Source: Candidatus Helarchaeota ASGARD archaeon Hel_GB_B
GTDB taxonomy: Archaea; Asgardarchaeota; Lokiarchaeia; Helarchaeales; HEL-GB-B
DNA length: 36,736 nucleotides
Assembly (NCBI GenBank): GCA_005191425.1
Contig: SUPR01000029.1
Span: 1 to 36,736, forward strand
Direction of reading: 5' to 3'
Shown here: in pieces, positions 9,302-18,859 of the stretch
How positions within the stretch are numbered: the first letter of the stretch is position 1
Layout: the number at the start of each line of letters is the position of its first letter
Position numbers and translations under genes: made by a program
The notes under the pieces: model-generated
What the model was told of the DNA's origin: nothing
Database searches by the model: none
What the model saw: the letters and a program-made list of their open reading frames with translations, nothing else

Positions 9302-9694
9302 TTAAAGTTCTGGGCCGAGTTTTTCAAATATGATTACAATTAAATAAAACAATTTTAACACAATTTTTTGGGTATTCATAGAATATTCTAGATTTTTGCT
9401 ATAGAACGAGAATTCATTATGGTCAATTAGAATGGAATCAATATTATATTTGGAAAGACATCTTGAAAAAATAATACATAATTCAATATATTTTCCAAAT
9501 TCTTCTTTATTTAAGCTTATTCTTTTAAAATTTATAGTTATAAAAAATTTGATGCCTTTTAATTCATTTGATAAAATTACATATTTAATTATCCCTTTAT
9601 CATATAAAATACACTCTTTATTTTTTTCAAAGATTTTTTCCCAATTGATATTATTTTCATTCATTAAAAAATCAATATTTAGCATTTTGTGCAC
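9302..9694 (-). CDS. Small protein of unknown function (130 aa)
   Basis: Intact ORF abutting the 9695-11023 gene on the same strand. Confidence 0.7.
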   Translation of the reverse strand: MHKMLNIDFLMNENNINWEKIFEKNKECILYDKGIIKYVILSNELKGIKFFITINFKRISLNKEEFGKYIELCIIFSRCLSKYNIDSILIDHNEFSFYSKNLEYSMNTQKIVLKLFYLIVIIFEKLGPEL

Positions 9695-11023
9695 CTAATA
9701 AGCTATTTTTATTGTATTAAAATTTTCATAACCAATCAATTTAGCATTAGATTTTAGTACAGAATTAATAAATTTAGTTAAAATCCGTAATTCTTGAGAT
9801 GGACGGGTCTCAGGGATTATTGTCATATTCATCAGGGTATTACATTCAGGACATTTGAAATCATCATTTTCAAAATATAATAAATAATTGAATGTTTTTA
9901 GGCAATTTGGACATTCCAAAATAATTGAATCGCCATTATTTTTTAGTTTATTATATTTGGATTCGAGCGATTTTTTAGTTAAATTAATAACTCGCATTGA
10001 ATTACTTATGAATTCTTTTCTCCCTCTTGCAAAATATTCGAGTATCCCCAATTCACTTAATTTGTATAGTGTGCGCCGAATTTCATTACTACCTACTTTA
10101 AATACTTGTTCTAATAAGGTATATGGAATTTTATCGTTATTATTATGATAAATACAATGCAATGAATACCCCCAAATTGTCAAATCAAATTCTTCAAGAG
10201 GATATAGGTTAATAATAGTCGTATAATATTTTTCTATCGAGCGTAATTCAAGTATTGTAGCCATGGCTAATGACTTGACTTTATCTGGCTTAAAATGCTT
10301 AAATAATAGCGTCAAATTACTTTTACCGCAGATTAAAAGTCCTTCATGATGGTCTGAGGATTTTATTCCAAGTTGAAATAAAATATCCTTGATTTGGTTT
10401 AGAAATGATTTTAAAAATTTTTTTTTGATATTAGAATGGATTTTTGAATTTAATAATCTTAAAATTAGAAATTCTCGAATTCCCCCCTGTCTGTTATTAA
10501 AAACATAATGAGCTTTTTTCGAACTAAAAAGTCCAGAAAGTATTCCCATTTTCACTTCATTAGAGAGTCCTTGAAGGATTTGTGGGCTCTGGATATTAAG
10601 TCCGATACATTTTAAATATTTTTTAAAAGAATTTGGAAACTTAACAATGAATTTTTGATAATATTTGTAAAATTTTTTTCTGTAGGTCTTACGTTTCTTT
10701 TCTTGCTTTTTGAGTTCTATTTTTACTCCAATTTTTTCACTAAATTTTTTAATAAAAGGAATTTGAGTGGGTTCTATGACCAAAATAAATTGTTTATTAG
10801 AAGAATAACTTGAACCAACGGCAATACCATAGAAATATCCATAATCATAATCTGGATTTTGTAATTTAAATTTTTGATTATTTATTAAAATATCGCAATT
10901 ATCAGTTAAATTCTTTAAAAATGGTGTTATTCGTACCCATTTATCATTATTAATATCATAATATTTAGCTTTTTCTTTACTTAGTCTATTAATTAGTAGT
11001 CTGTTGTTCAATATTCTAACCAC
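9695..11023 (-). CDS. LAGLIDADG-derived domain protein with wHTH and C-terminal zinc ribbon; putative regulator
   Basis: 442 aa; LAGLIDADG-like helices YGYFYGIAVGSSYS and VKMGILSGLFSSKKA without the catalytic D/E; wHTH around IPYTLLEQVFKVGSNEIRRTLYKLSELGILEYFARG; CPNC...CPEC zinc ribbon. Confidence 0.7.
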   Translation of the reverse strand: MVRILNNRLLINRLSKEKAKYYDINNDKWVRITPFLKNLTDNCDILINNQKFKLQNPDYDYGYFYGIAVGSSYSSNKQFILVIEPTQIPFIKKFSEKIGVKIELKKQEKKRKTYRKKFYKYYQKFIVKFPNSFKKYLKCIGLNIQSPQILQGLSNEVKMGILSGLFSSKKAHYVFNNRQGGIREFLILRLLNSKIHSNIKKKFLKSFLNQIKDILFQLGIKSSDHHEGLLICGKSNLTLLFKHFKPDKVKSLAMATILELRSIEKYYTTIINLYPLEEFDLTIWGYSLHCIYHNNNDKIPYTLLEQVFKVGSNEIRRTLYKLSELGILEYFARGRKEFISNSMRVINLTKKSLESKYNKLKNNGDSIILECPNCLKTFNYLLYFENDDFKCPECNTLMNMTIIPETRPSQELRILTKFINSVLKSNAKLIGYENFNTIKIAY

Positions 11024-11149
11024 CGAATTTTTATCAAATTATAAATCTTTGTCTTATAGTTACTGACAAAAACTATATATTAGTAAAAAAAATGGGGTTT
11101 TGAAGATAGTTTTGCCGTTTTTTTTGAGTTATAATTTGTTCATTTTATG

Positions 11150-11163
11150 CACTCATTGCAAAA
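11150..11163 (+). repeat. Dispersed 14-bp motif CACTCATTGCAAAA, copy 2
   Basis: Exact match, between the FEN1 3' end and the LAGLIDADG-like gene start. Confidence 0.7.
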
Positions 11164-11263
11164 AATACAGTTATATACTAAAAAACAAAAAATTAAAAAA
11201 CGAAAAGAAAATTAAAAATTGGATAAAATTAATGGAGTTTAATATGGAACAAACCAATTCTTT

Positions 11264-12244
11264 TTATGAATTAAAAATGTAATGATCAATCCGCTTTTGC
11301 TTTATTTTTAAATCTTTGAATCCTTTATTTAACCTGGCTAAACCTCTTCGCACTCTATTTATAGAAAAATTCTTCTCTAATAAATATTCCTTAATAGCCA
11401 AAATATTTGGATATTGAAAATAAACATCAAATTTTGAGGTTATTGGTTTCAAGAATAGGTTTCTAATTTTATTAGCATCAAATTCGTTAAATTCGTAGTC
11501 CTTTCTCATGGTCTCAATATTACCATATTTCTTTATCATTTTTAATGATGTTTTAGGGCCAAATCCTTCGAATCCTGGATGATAATCATTTCCCATTAAG
11601 ATAATGATATCAATCAATTGGTTAAAAGAAATATCTAATTTTGTAAGTACTTTATTCAAAGAGATTTGCTGTAAAGTATTAGTCTTAAAGTTCAATTTTC
11701 TATAAATCTTTGGACATCCAAATATTAAGCAATCATAATCTTCAGAAATAACTCCATATGCCTGTTGCTCTTTAACAAGGCGCACCGCTTGAGCTTCTCC
11801 CTCACTTGGTGCTCTAAATACCGGAACTCCGAACATTCGTATAAATTTAATTAAATCTTCAATTATATATTTATATAGGAAGAATGAATCTTTAAAAACC
11901 TTTAACTTACTTCCATTTCCACCTAAACTATTATATTTTTTCCATGCATTTGACAACCTCTTAATTTTATAGTAATTATATGGTCTTTTTTCTCTTGGTG
12001 GAATTCCATCAAAGATAAAAATTGGTTTAATTTTTCGTTCGATTAAATTTATAATAAAATAAAAGAAACCATAGATATGAGAGACTGGATTTCCATGATA
12101 ATCATAAAAAATATCTTGAGAATTTTTTATTTTTGTTATATATTTAAATAATAAGTTAGTTGCGTCAATAACAATCGTCTTATGTGAAATATCACTAAAA
12201 TTTATTGTTTCTGAAATTACAAGTTCTTTTAATTTAAGACCCAA
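11264..12244 (-). CDS. fen: Flap endonuclease 1 (FEN1/XPG family)
   Basis: 326 aa; TIVIDATNLLFKY, PIFIFDGIPP, APSEGEAQAVRLV, VISEDYDCLIFG, MGNDYHPGFEGFGPKTSLKMIKKYG; C-terminal QKRIDHYIF resembles a PIP box. Confidence 0.95.
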   Translation of the reverse strand: MGLKLKELVISETINFSDISHKTIVIDATNLLFKYITKIKNSQDIFYDYHGNPVSHIYGFFYFIINLIERKIKPIFIFDGIPPREKRPYNYYKIKRLSNAWKKYNSLGGNGSKLKVFKDSFFLYKYIIEDLIKFIRMFGVPVFRAPSEGEAQAVRLVKEQQAYGVISEDYDCLIFGCPKIYRKLNFKTNTLQQISLNKVLTKLDISFNQLIDIIILMGNDYHPGFEGFGPKTSLKMIKKYGNIETMRKDYEFNEFDANKIRNLFLKPITSKFDVYFQYPNILAIKEYLLEKNFSINRVRRGLARLNKGFKDLKIKQKRIDHYIFNS

Positions 12245-12394
12245 ATTTTTTCCACCTTAAAGTATAAAATTCATTCCTATTTTTTAATTATTAATTTATT
12301 ATTTAGGTATATTATATACATATATTTTAGAATCTGGTTAATAATTAAGCATTTTATAAATACTATAATTCTAATATCTGAAAATTCAATTTCT

Positions 12395-13168
12395 TTAAAC
12401 ATGATATAATTCACTACATGCGGATATATTTCTTATAATTTTATATAAAACAAATGACGGTAATATTTCAAATTCAACATGGGCAAATGCATTGCTAAAT
12501 ATCGACTTCATTATTAAAAGGTTAGTATCAATAATATTGTAAACTTTTTGTATATTTTTTTCATTTAGATTACCTTTTAATTTATAAAAACACCCGTATA
12601 AAATTTCAGTTTTCCATTTTTCCATTCTCGAAGGGATATTATCATGAAAATTTAAGAATAATTCAGGAAAATCATCAGCCCATTGTAAATATCTGTCATT
12701 ATTATTGTTAATTTCATTAACTGAAACAAAAGAATAATCATAAATTCTAAAAAAACAGAGATTATTATCGGCCATAGACCGAATAAATTTTTTAAGATTA
12801 CTCTGTATACCTAATGGAATTGATGCAATCCTGAAAATAGCTAAAGCAGATAAAGTTTTCCCATTATCTAATAATATAATGTGGTCATTTTCAATATTAT
12901 TTTTTAGGCGATAGAGTTTAGGTAATCTTGTAGGATTAATTAGCAAAACCCTTTTGTTTTTAATGAATTTTTTATCAATCTTGAAAAAATAAATTAATAG
13001 AATTATCATTGCTATTGAGAAGCCAAAAATAACATATATTATTGCTAATATTGGTAAATTAATAGATGAGATAAATAAAAAATAAAATATTATAGATAAA
13101 TACATAATACCAGTAATTAAAAATTTATTTTTAAAAACAAATCCAGCTATTTTTTCGAGAAATTTCAA
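12395..13168 (-). CDS. Two-TM protein homologous to the N-terminal module of the 2417-4894 HerA-like protein
   Basis: 257 aa; shared pattern: [IL]DNG.....L.[LI]F[KR]I...F[VI]R and W[KR]T.I[IL][FY]G........LNE; same TM-then-soluble topology. Confidence 0.75.
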   Translation of the reverse strand: MKFLEKIAGFVFKNKFLITGIMYLSIIFYFLFISSINLPILAIIYVIFGFSIAMIILLIYFFKIDKKFIKNKRVLLINPTRLPKLYRLKNNIENDHIILLDNGKTLSALAIFRIASIPLGIQSNLKKFIRSMADNNLCFFRIYDYSFVSVNEINNNNDRYLQWADDFPELFLNFHDNIPSRMEKWKTEILYGCFYKLKGNLNEKNIQKVYNIIDTNLLIMKSIFSNAFAHVEFEILPSFVLYKIIRNISACSELYHV

Positions 13169-13186
13169 TCTTATTCACTCCTTTCT

Positions 13187-13699
13187 TTATTTGATTAAAA
13201 ATTCAATTAGCCCAATAATGATATAAAAAATATTCCAAGCGATAATTATACCGTCATTTTGAAAAACCATCGGGTAGAAGCACATTCTCACAATTAAAAA
13301 TGTCATAAATCCCACCCAAAAAATTATCCAGGCAAGAAATATCACTTGCTTTTTTGTTAAAGAAAATTTATCTGAAACAAATAAATTGTATTGAAAAGAA
13401 TTGACATTTTTTTTACTACCATCAATAGAAATTATATCCGGAAGTTCTTTTGAAAGTTCCAACAAGATATTAACATTATCTTCTAGTTCTTTTATTTCAT
13501 CTGAAGATAAATTATTGTTAAAAATTGTGTCAAAATTAAAATCAATTTCATTCATTATGGTCTTAAAAGATAAAGCATTTGAAATTATTTCATTTGTATT
13601 ATTTTTTCTTATCAATAAATCCCAAATCACTACAATTGAAATTATTACTCCAATAATAACCGGCCAAAACGAAATAAAAAAATTGATAATTAAATCCAT
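13187..13699 (-). CDS. Membrane protein (N-terminal TM, helical middle, C-terminal TM helices)
   Basis: 170-aa intact ORF; FWPVIIGVIISIVVIWDLLI, VIFLAWIIFWVGFMTFLIV, AWNIFYIIIGLIEFLI. Confidence 0.75.
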   Translation of the reverse strand: MDLIINFFISFWPVIIGVIISIVVIWDLLIRKNNTNEIISNALSFKTIMNEIDFNFDTIFNNNLSSDEIKELEDNVNILLELSKELPDIISIDGSKKNVNSFQYNLFVSDKFSLTKKQVIFLAWIIFWVGFMTFLIVRMCFYPMVFQNDGIIIAWNIFYIIIGLIEFLIK

Positions 13700-13708
13700 A
13701 ATAACACC

Positions 13709-14134
13709 CTAATTTTCAAAATCAAATAATTCAGATGAAAAGAAATCTTCTAAATCACAATTCACCAATTCAGATTCAATTTTTCTTCTAATAATTTTGG
13801 TAATTTCGGGATTTGGCCCAATAATATAAACACAAACAAGGTCATTATTTAAAATAACATTTTTCGAGTTAGAATCATTGACCGAAATTATAGCATTTTT
13901 GAAGTAGAAAGTATCATAAATTCTTTTTGCACCGATAAATTTACTTGGAATTATGTTATTTATTAATAATATTTTCTGATTTTTAGTTATATATAATAAT
14001 TCAGATTCTTTTCTTCTTGAATAATATTTAGATCTGGCTAATCTAACATCTTTAGGAAGAAAATTTATGAGTCTAAAGTATAAATAGAAAATTATTCCGA
14101 CAATTATAACTCCAATCAGTAAAATCTCAATCAT
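13709..14134 (-). CDS. Single-TM protein with soluble C-terminal domain
   Basis: 141-aa intact ORF; N-terminal IEILLIGVIIVGIIFYLYF. Confidence 0.75.
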   Translation of the reverse strand: MIEILLIGVIIVGIIFYLYFRLINFLPKDVRLARSKYYSRRKESELLYITKNQKILLINNIIPSKFIGAKRIYDTFYFKNAIISVNDSNSKNVILNNDLVCVYIIGPNPEITKIIRRKIESELVNCDLEDFFSSELFDFEN

Positions 14135-14233
14135 AATTGACTACCAACAAATTTATAAATGAAATTTTTGACCTTTGCATTTTTGGTTTAAAATCTCCAG
14201 GTAAATTGAACTATTTAAAAATCTTTTGAATGA

Positions 14234-16897
14234 GTGAATAAATTGATCAAGTACGATAAGATCATTAAAGATATGTTAGAAAAAGTTGGTATCGAAAATT
14301 TACGGCCAATTCAGAAGCAGTCGGTGCCATTTATATTTGGGAAAAAGCCAAGAAACTTATTAATAGTGGCACCCAGTGCCAGTGGAAAAACTTTAATTGG
14401 GGAGCTTGCGTTAATGAATGCTGCATTAAACGGAATGAAAGGTTTTTATTTAGTCCCATTAAAATCTATAGCAAATGAAAAATTTATAGATTTCTTCAAA
14501 AAATATAGTGCTAATATTTCGATTGCAATCACTACGGGGGATTTTGATATCTCTATGGAAGAATTGGAAAAAAAACAAATAATAATAACAACATATGAGC
14601 GATTTGATTCAATTATTAGAAAAAAACCTTCTTGGTTTAAAAGGATTTTTGTAGTAGTTATTGATGAAATCCATAATATTGGCGATAGAACTCGTGGTAT
14701 AAAACTTGAGAGCCTTTTAACCCGACTTATGACTTATAATCAAATTCAAATTATTGGACTATCGGCTACAATTAAAAATCCAGAGGACTTAGCAAGCTGG
14801 TTAAATGCGGAATTAATAATAAACAAAGAAAGACCCGCAGAATTGCGATATAAAATTCTTATCTCAGAAAATAAATATGAAACCTTAAAAAATTTAATAC
14901 CAAAATTGGTCGAAAAAAAAGCACAAATACTAATTTTTACTAGAACTCGAAAAGAGTCAGAAAAATTAGCAAAAAATCTATCAAAAGTTGTCAAAAAATA
15001 CCTCACTTTTGATGAATTTCAGGAATTGGATTCATTTTCTAAAAATATTATGGAGTCATCACTTGATTTTCAGACAATTACTGGCGGTGTTGGCTATCAC
15101 CATGCCGGCTTAGATCATAATTCAAGAATTTTAGTTGAAAAATTGTTTAATAATTCATTAATTAAAGTCATTTGTTGTACTACTACATTGTCTTCCGGGA
15201 TAAATACGCCTGCAAATATTGTAATAATAAAGGATTTTAAAATGTACAATAATATTTCAAACAGACCAGAACTTTTGGATAAAAATAAATTCCATCAAAT
15301 TTCTGGAAGAGCTGGAAGATTTGAAAAAAATATTGGTTTTGCAATTATTATGGTATCAAATGAAGAGGAAGCAAATAAAGTAAAGGAATATTATTTTAAA
15401 GAAATTAATTTAAATAATGATAAATATCATAAAAAAAGCGTTTTAAAAGCTAAATATGAAAATATTTTTAGTTCATTACCTGAAAATAGATATGCTTTAA
15501 TCGATCAAACATTGGTTTTTATTCATCACCATGCTGAAGGAATAACTAGAAATGATTTAATTAGATTTTTTAAAAAGACATTCTTTTATTTTCAATTAAA
15601 AAGCCATGGAAATGAAGATTATTTAATAGAACGACTTGCGTTTGATAAAAAGAATATAGAAGCTGTCTTAAGAGCTCATTTAGTTAACCCCAATAACATT
15701 ATACCTGCGGAAGTAAAGGCTATACATATATTAGAAGATAGATTTGAAGGTATTGTTATTACTAATCATGAAAAAATTGATAGAATTTGTAGTTTTTCTA
15801 ATAATTCCCGATACTGCACTTGCTCCACTTTTAAAAATACAGGTTTTTGTATTCATTTATATCATTTAGCTATTGCAGCATTGAAAAAATATCGGATTTC
15901 ATCGGAAGATATCATTTTAAGTTCATTTAATGAAAATTTTATTTTAGATTATCTTCTTAATAACAATCTAATTTATATCGAAAATGAGCGGTTTAAGTGT
16001 ACAGAATATGGAAATTTAATTGTGAATCTATTTATAGACTCGCGTATGTTTCTATTTATTAGAAATAGATTGAAATTTACTACTTGTACTTATGATTTTT
16101 TAGATTTGATTAAAAAATTAACGGAATTAAAGTTTGAAAAATCTCTGAGTTATCATTATCTTTCAGTATTAAATGAAATAATAAATACTGACGAAAATAT
16201 CGATATTAATAAATTTTTAAAAAAGATGAGTACATCTGAAATTGGAATTGGTGACCTTGAGAGTTTTATAGAGGCATGTAGATGGGTAACTAATGTGATA
16301 ATAAAAGTTGCAGAAAATACAATTGAAGGAAACGAAAAAATCATTAATATTGGAAAAATGGTCTTGGATAAAATAAATAGACCATTACCAGATGAAGAAA
16401 TGATGTATAAAATAGTCCAAAGCTCAATGGGTTCGAATATTGGCATTATAAAAAGTAACGATGAAGATATGAAACGAATATTCTGTAAAAAAGTCAAATA
16501 TTTTTTAGTATTACATAAAATAAGCGGAGTCCCAATTTATTCATATAATTTCTCTCTTAATGACCTTGACTCGTCATTAATATCTGGTTATTTGACAGCA
16601 ATTAGTAGTTTCGGGCTAGAAATATCTGGAGGAATTCAAACAAACGTGAAAAAAATGGAATATGATAAAATGAAAATTTTGATACAAGAAGGAGAAAACA
16701 TTCGAGCTACTATTATCTTGGAAGAAGGATATGATGAATGGGTTTTAGAGCGACTTAAAATTTTTATTGAAAATGTTGAGAATAAATTTACAAATTTACA
16801 GAACTGGAATGGAGATTTAAACATGTTTCGGAATATCGGAAAAATGTTTAATGAAGTATTTGGTTATAATCTAATTGAAGACCCGCCAAATATTTAA
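14234..16897 (+). CDS. Ski2/Hel308-like superfamily 2 helicase with SWIM zinc finger and C-terminal longin/roadblock-like domain
   Basis: 887 aa, GTG start; LLIVAPSASGKTLIGE (Walker A), VVVIDEIHNI (DEIH), GLSATI, VGYHHAGL, HQISGRAGRF; SWIM CxCx(n)CxH = YCTCSTFKNTGFCIHLYHL; C-terminal YFLVLHKISGVPIYSYNF...SSLISGYLTAISSFG. Confidence 0.92.
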   Translation: MNKLIKYDKIIKDMLEKVGIENLRPIQKQSVPFIFGKKPRNLLIVAPSASGKTLIGELALMNAALNGMKGFYLVPLKSIANEKFIDFFKKYSANISIAITTGDFDISMEELEKKQIIITTYERFDSIIRKKPSWFKRIFVVVIDEIHNIGDRTRGIKLESLLTRLMTYNQIQIIGLSATIKNPEDLASWLNAELIINKERPAELRYKILISENKYETLKNLIPKLVEKKAQILIFTRTRKESEKLAKNLSKVVKKYLTFDEFQELDSFSKNIMESSLDFQTITGGVGYHHAGLDHNSRILVEKLFNNSLIKVICCTTTLSSGINTPANIVIIKDFKMYNNISNRPELLDKNKFHQISGRAGRFEKNIGFAIIMVSNEEEANKVKEYYFKEINLNNDKYHKKSVLKAKYENIFSSLPENRYALIDQTLVFIHHHAEGITRNDLIRFFKKTFFYFQLKSHGNEDYLIERLAFDKKNIEAVLRAHLVNPNNIIPAEVKAIHILEDRFEGIVITNHEKIDRICSFSNNSRYCTCSTFKNTGFCIHLYHLAIAALKKYRISSEDIILSSFNENFILDYLLNNNLIYIENERFKCTEYGNLIVNLFIDSRMFLFIRNRLKFTTCTYDFLDLIKKLTELKFEKSLSYHYLSVLNEIINTDENIDINKFLKKMSTSEIGIGDLESFIEACRWVTNVIIKVAENTIEGNEKIINIGKMVLDKINRPLPDEEMMYKIVQSSMGSNIGIIKSNDEDMKRIFCKKVKYFLVLHKISGVPIYSYNFSLNDLDSSLISGYLTAISSFGLEISGGIQTNVKKMEYDKMKILIQEGENIRATIILEEGYDEWVLERLKIFIENVENKFTNLQNWNGDLNMFRNIGKMFNEVFGYNLIEDPPNI

Positions 16898-16900
16898 TAT

Positions 16901-18859
16901 TTACAAATTAATTTTGTTATAAAACATTTTTACAATTCTTCCAACAAGTCCCTCATATTTTTCGATTTTTATAATCCTGTCTTGTATCCAATTACTTAAT
17001 AATTTAAAATATTTTTTATAAAAAAATCTTTCATCTAAAAATATTATTATTCCTTTATCATCAAGTTTTCTGATAGGTCTTCCTGCTGATTGATTTGCTT
17101 TTCTTAAAGCAGGGATATAATACGCATATTCCAGTCCTCGTTCTTCACCAAATAAGTTTTGATAATATTTAATCAATTTTTTTATTGAATACGAAATTTT
17201 TGCAAAAGGTATGCCAACTATGACTACAGTACTCATTTCCTTACCTGGAAAATCTACACCCTCAGAGTTTCTACCACCAGATGCACCAATTAAAAACCCT
17301 CTCATACCCTTGTAAGGTAATTTCTTATATTCAGTGATCATAGCTTCGTTCTCTTTACTATTCATACTTTTAGATTCCATGAAAAATTTGATCCCCAATT
17401 CCTCTATTTTTTCTTTTAGCCCTTGTTCTAAAAGTCCATTAATTACTGAATAAGATGCACAGAAAACCCCTGTATTATATTTTGTGTTTTTAGCTGCTTC
17501 AACACAACAATTCATGATAAACCTATAATTCTCTTCAGTTCGGTCTTCAAATTTTAGAGTGATATCTTGTACTCCTATTATTGAAACATTTTCAAATGGG
17601 AATGGCGATGGTAGTATTCGTTCTTTAGTATTATCAAGGGTCATCCCGCAAATTTCTCGGAATGCTCGTATCGGCGCTAAAGTACCAGAAATTATCACCA
17701 AATTTCTTGCATTAAATAAATCATTTAAAATGGGTCTAACATCAAGTGTTTTAATCACAAACTCAACATTTATTTTATTTTTAACTTTAGATACTCTTAA
17801 AATATGAATATAGTCTGGTCTTAAATAATTTTGATAGATAAATTGTAAAAAATGTGCTGTTTTATATAGGCTAGACCTAGGAAGTTTATTATTTTTAAGC
17901 ATTAATTCTCGAACTTGTACCCCTTTTTCTATTAAATTATTGAAAAAATTCTCAATATTGTCTGTTTTTATTTGAGAGAAAATATTTTTTAATGTACTTT
18001 TTCTAACAGCTATTTCGATAGTTTCACCCTCTTTTGGGTCGTATGCCATCCCAGTAGTTTCAATAAATGATTTAATGTCCTTAAGAAATTGTATTGATGG
18101 GACATCATCGTCTAATAGTAATCCAATTAATTCATCTAAAGCTCTTTTAACTGATCTGGGTGTGATTTGTTGAGTCCCTGCTTCTAATGCCACATCAATT
18201 ATATTATGCCCTTCATCAAATACAATTATGCAATCAGAAATTAATTTATCGATATCTTTGAAAAAAATTTGCCTGATAAATGGGTGAATTAGATAATTGA
18301 ATGTCGTAATAATTACATCAGTCTCTTTCAATAGTCTTTTTGCCAGATAATAAGGACATATATTATATCTTACGCCAATAGCAATTAATTCTTCACTTTT
18401 ACCTGTTTTTAAATTATATTCAAAATTTTGTAAATTGGTGAAATATTTACAACTTCCATTTTTTCGCAATTGGCTACAAAGATCTGTAATCTCCATTATT
18501 GTCCCTCTCCTGACTTCTTCATTAAGACACATCTCGGTTTTCCCTTTTAATGTTAAACCTCTAACCACATAACCTTGATCACTACCTTTTTTGTTTATTT
18601 CCTCTAATTCAGCAATAACCCTATCCATTTGGGTATGCGTCCGAGTAGCATATATCATAGTTAAATTGTTTTGCTTGATAATTGGTATAATAGCAGATAA
18701 AGTTGTTATTGTTTTACCAGAACCATTTGCAGCTTCTATGAGAATGAATTTATGTGGTAATTTTAAATGGTCATATATTTCATTCATTAATAGACCTTGT
18801 CCAGGCCTAAGTGAATTATAGGGAAAAAACTTTCTAATTGAAGAAGGAATTGATATCAT
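16901..18859 (-). CDS. XPD/Rad3-family Fe-S DNA helicase
   Basis: 652 aa; EAANGSGKTITTLSA; four Fe-S-type cysteines (MCLNEE, LCSQL, SCKYF, ICPYYLA); IIVFDEGHNIID; QSAGRPIRKLDDKG. Confidence 0.95.
   Translation of the reverse strand: MISIPSSIRKFFPYNSLRPGQGLLMNEIYDHLKLPHKFILIEAANGSGKTITTLSAIIPIIKQNNLTMIYATRTHTQMDRVIAELEEINKKGSDQGYVVRGLTLKGKTEMCLNEEVRRGTIMEITDLCSQLRKNGSCKYFTNLQNFEYNLKTGKSEELIAIGVRYNICPYYLAKRLLKETDVIITTFNYLIHPFIRQIFFKDIDKLISDCIIVFDEGHNIIDVALEAGTQQITPRSVKRALDELIGLLLDDDVPSIQFLKDIKSFIETTGMAYDPKEGETIEIAVRKSTLKNIFSQIKTDNIENFFNNLIEKGVQVRELMLKNNKLPRSSLYKTAHFLQFIYQNYLRPDYIHILRVSKVKNKINVEFVIKTLDVRPILNDLFNARNLVIISGTLAPIRAFREICGMTLDNTKERILPSPFPFENVSIIGVQDITLKFEDRTEENYRFIMNCCVEAAKNTKYNTGVFCASYSVINGLLEQGLKEKIEELGIKFFMESKSMNSKENEAMITEYKKLPYKGMRGFLIGASGGRNSEGVDFPGKEMSTVVIVGIPFAKISYSIKKLIKYYQNLFGEERGLEYAYYIPALRKANQSAGRPIRKLDDKGIIIFLDERFFYKKYFKLLSNWIQDRIIKIEKYEGLVGRIVKMFYNKINL

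Noticed and set aside
9695-11023. Active homing endonuclease / mobile element
   Set aside because: Catalytic acidic residues of both LAGLIDADG-like motifs appear replaced and no host intein or intron is visible.
11100-11282. 60-aa plus-strand ORF with CTHCKK
   Set aside because: Lysine-rich, low complexity, overlaps the FEN1 3' end; more likely an intergenic artefact, though it contains copy 2 of the 14-bp motif.
14220-14236. Fourth copy of the 14-bp motif (ttttgaatgagtga)
   Set aside because: One base shorter and mismatched relative to ttttgcaatgagtg; could be chance at the helicase start.
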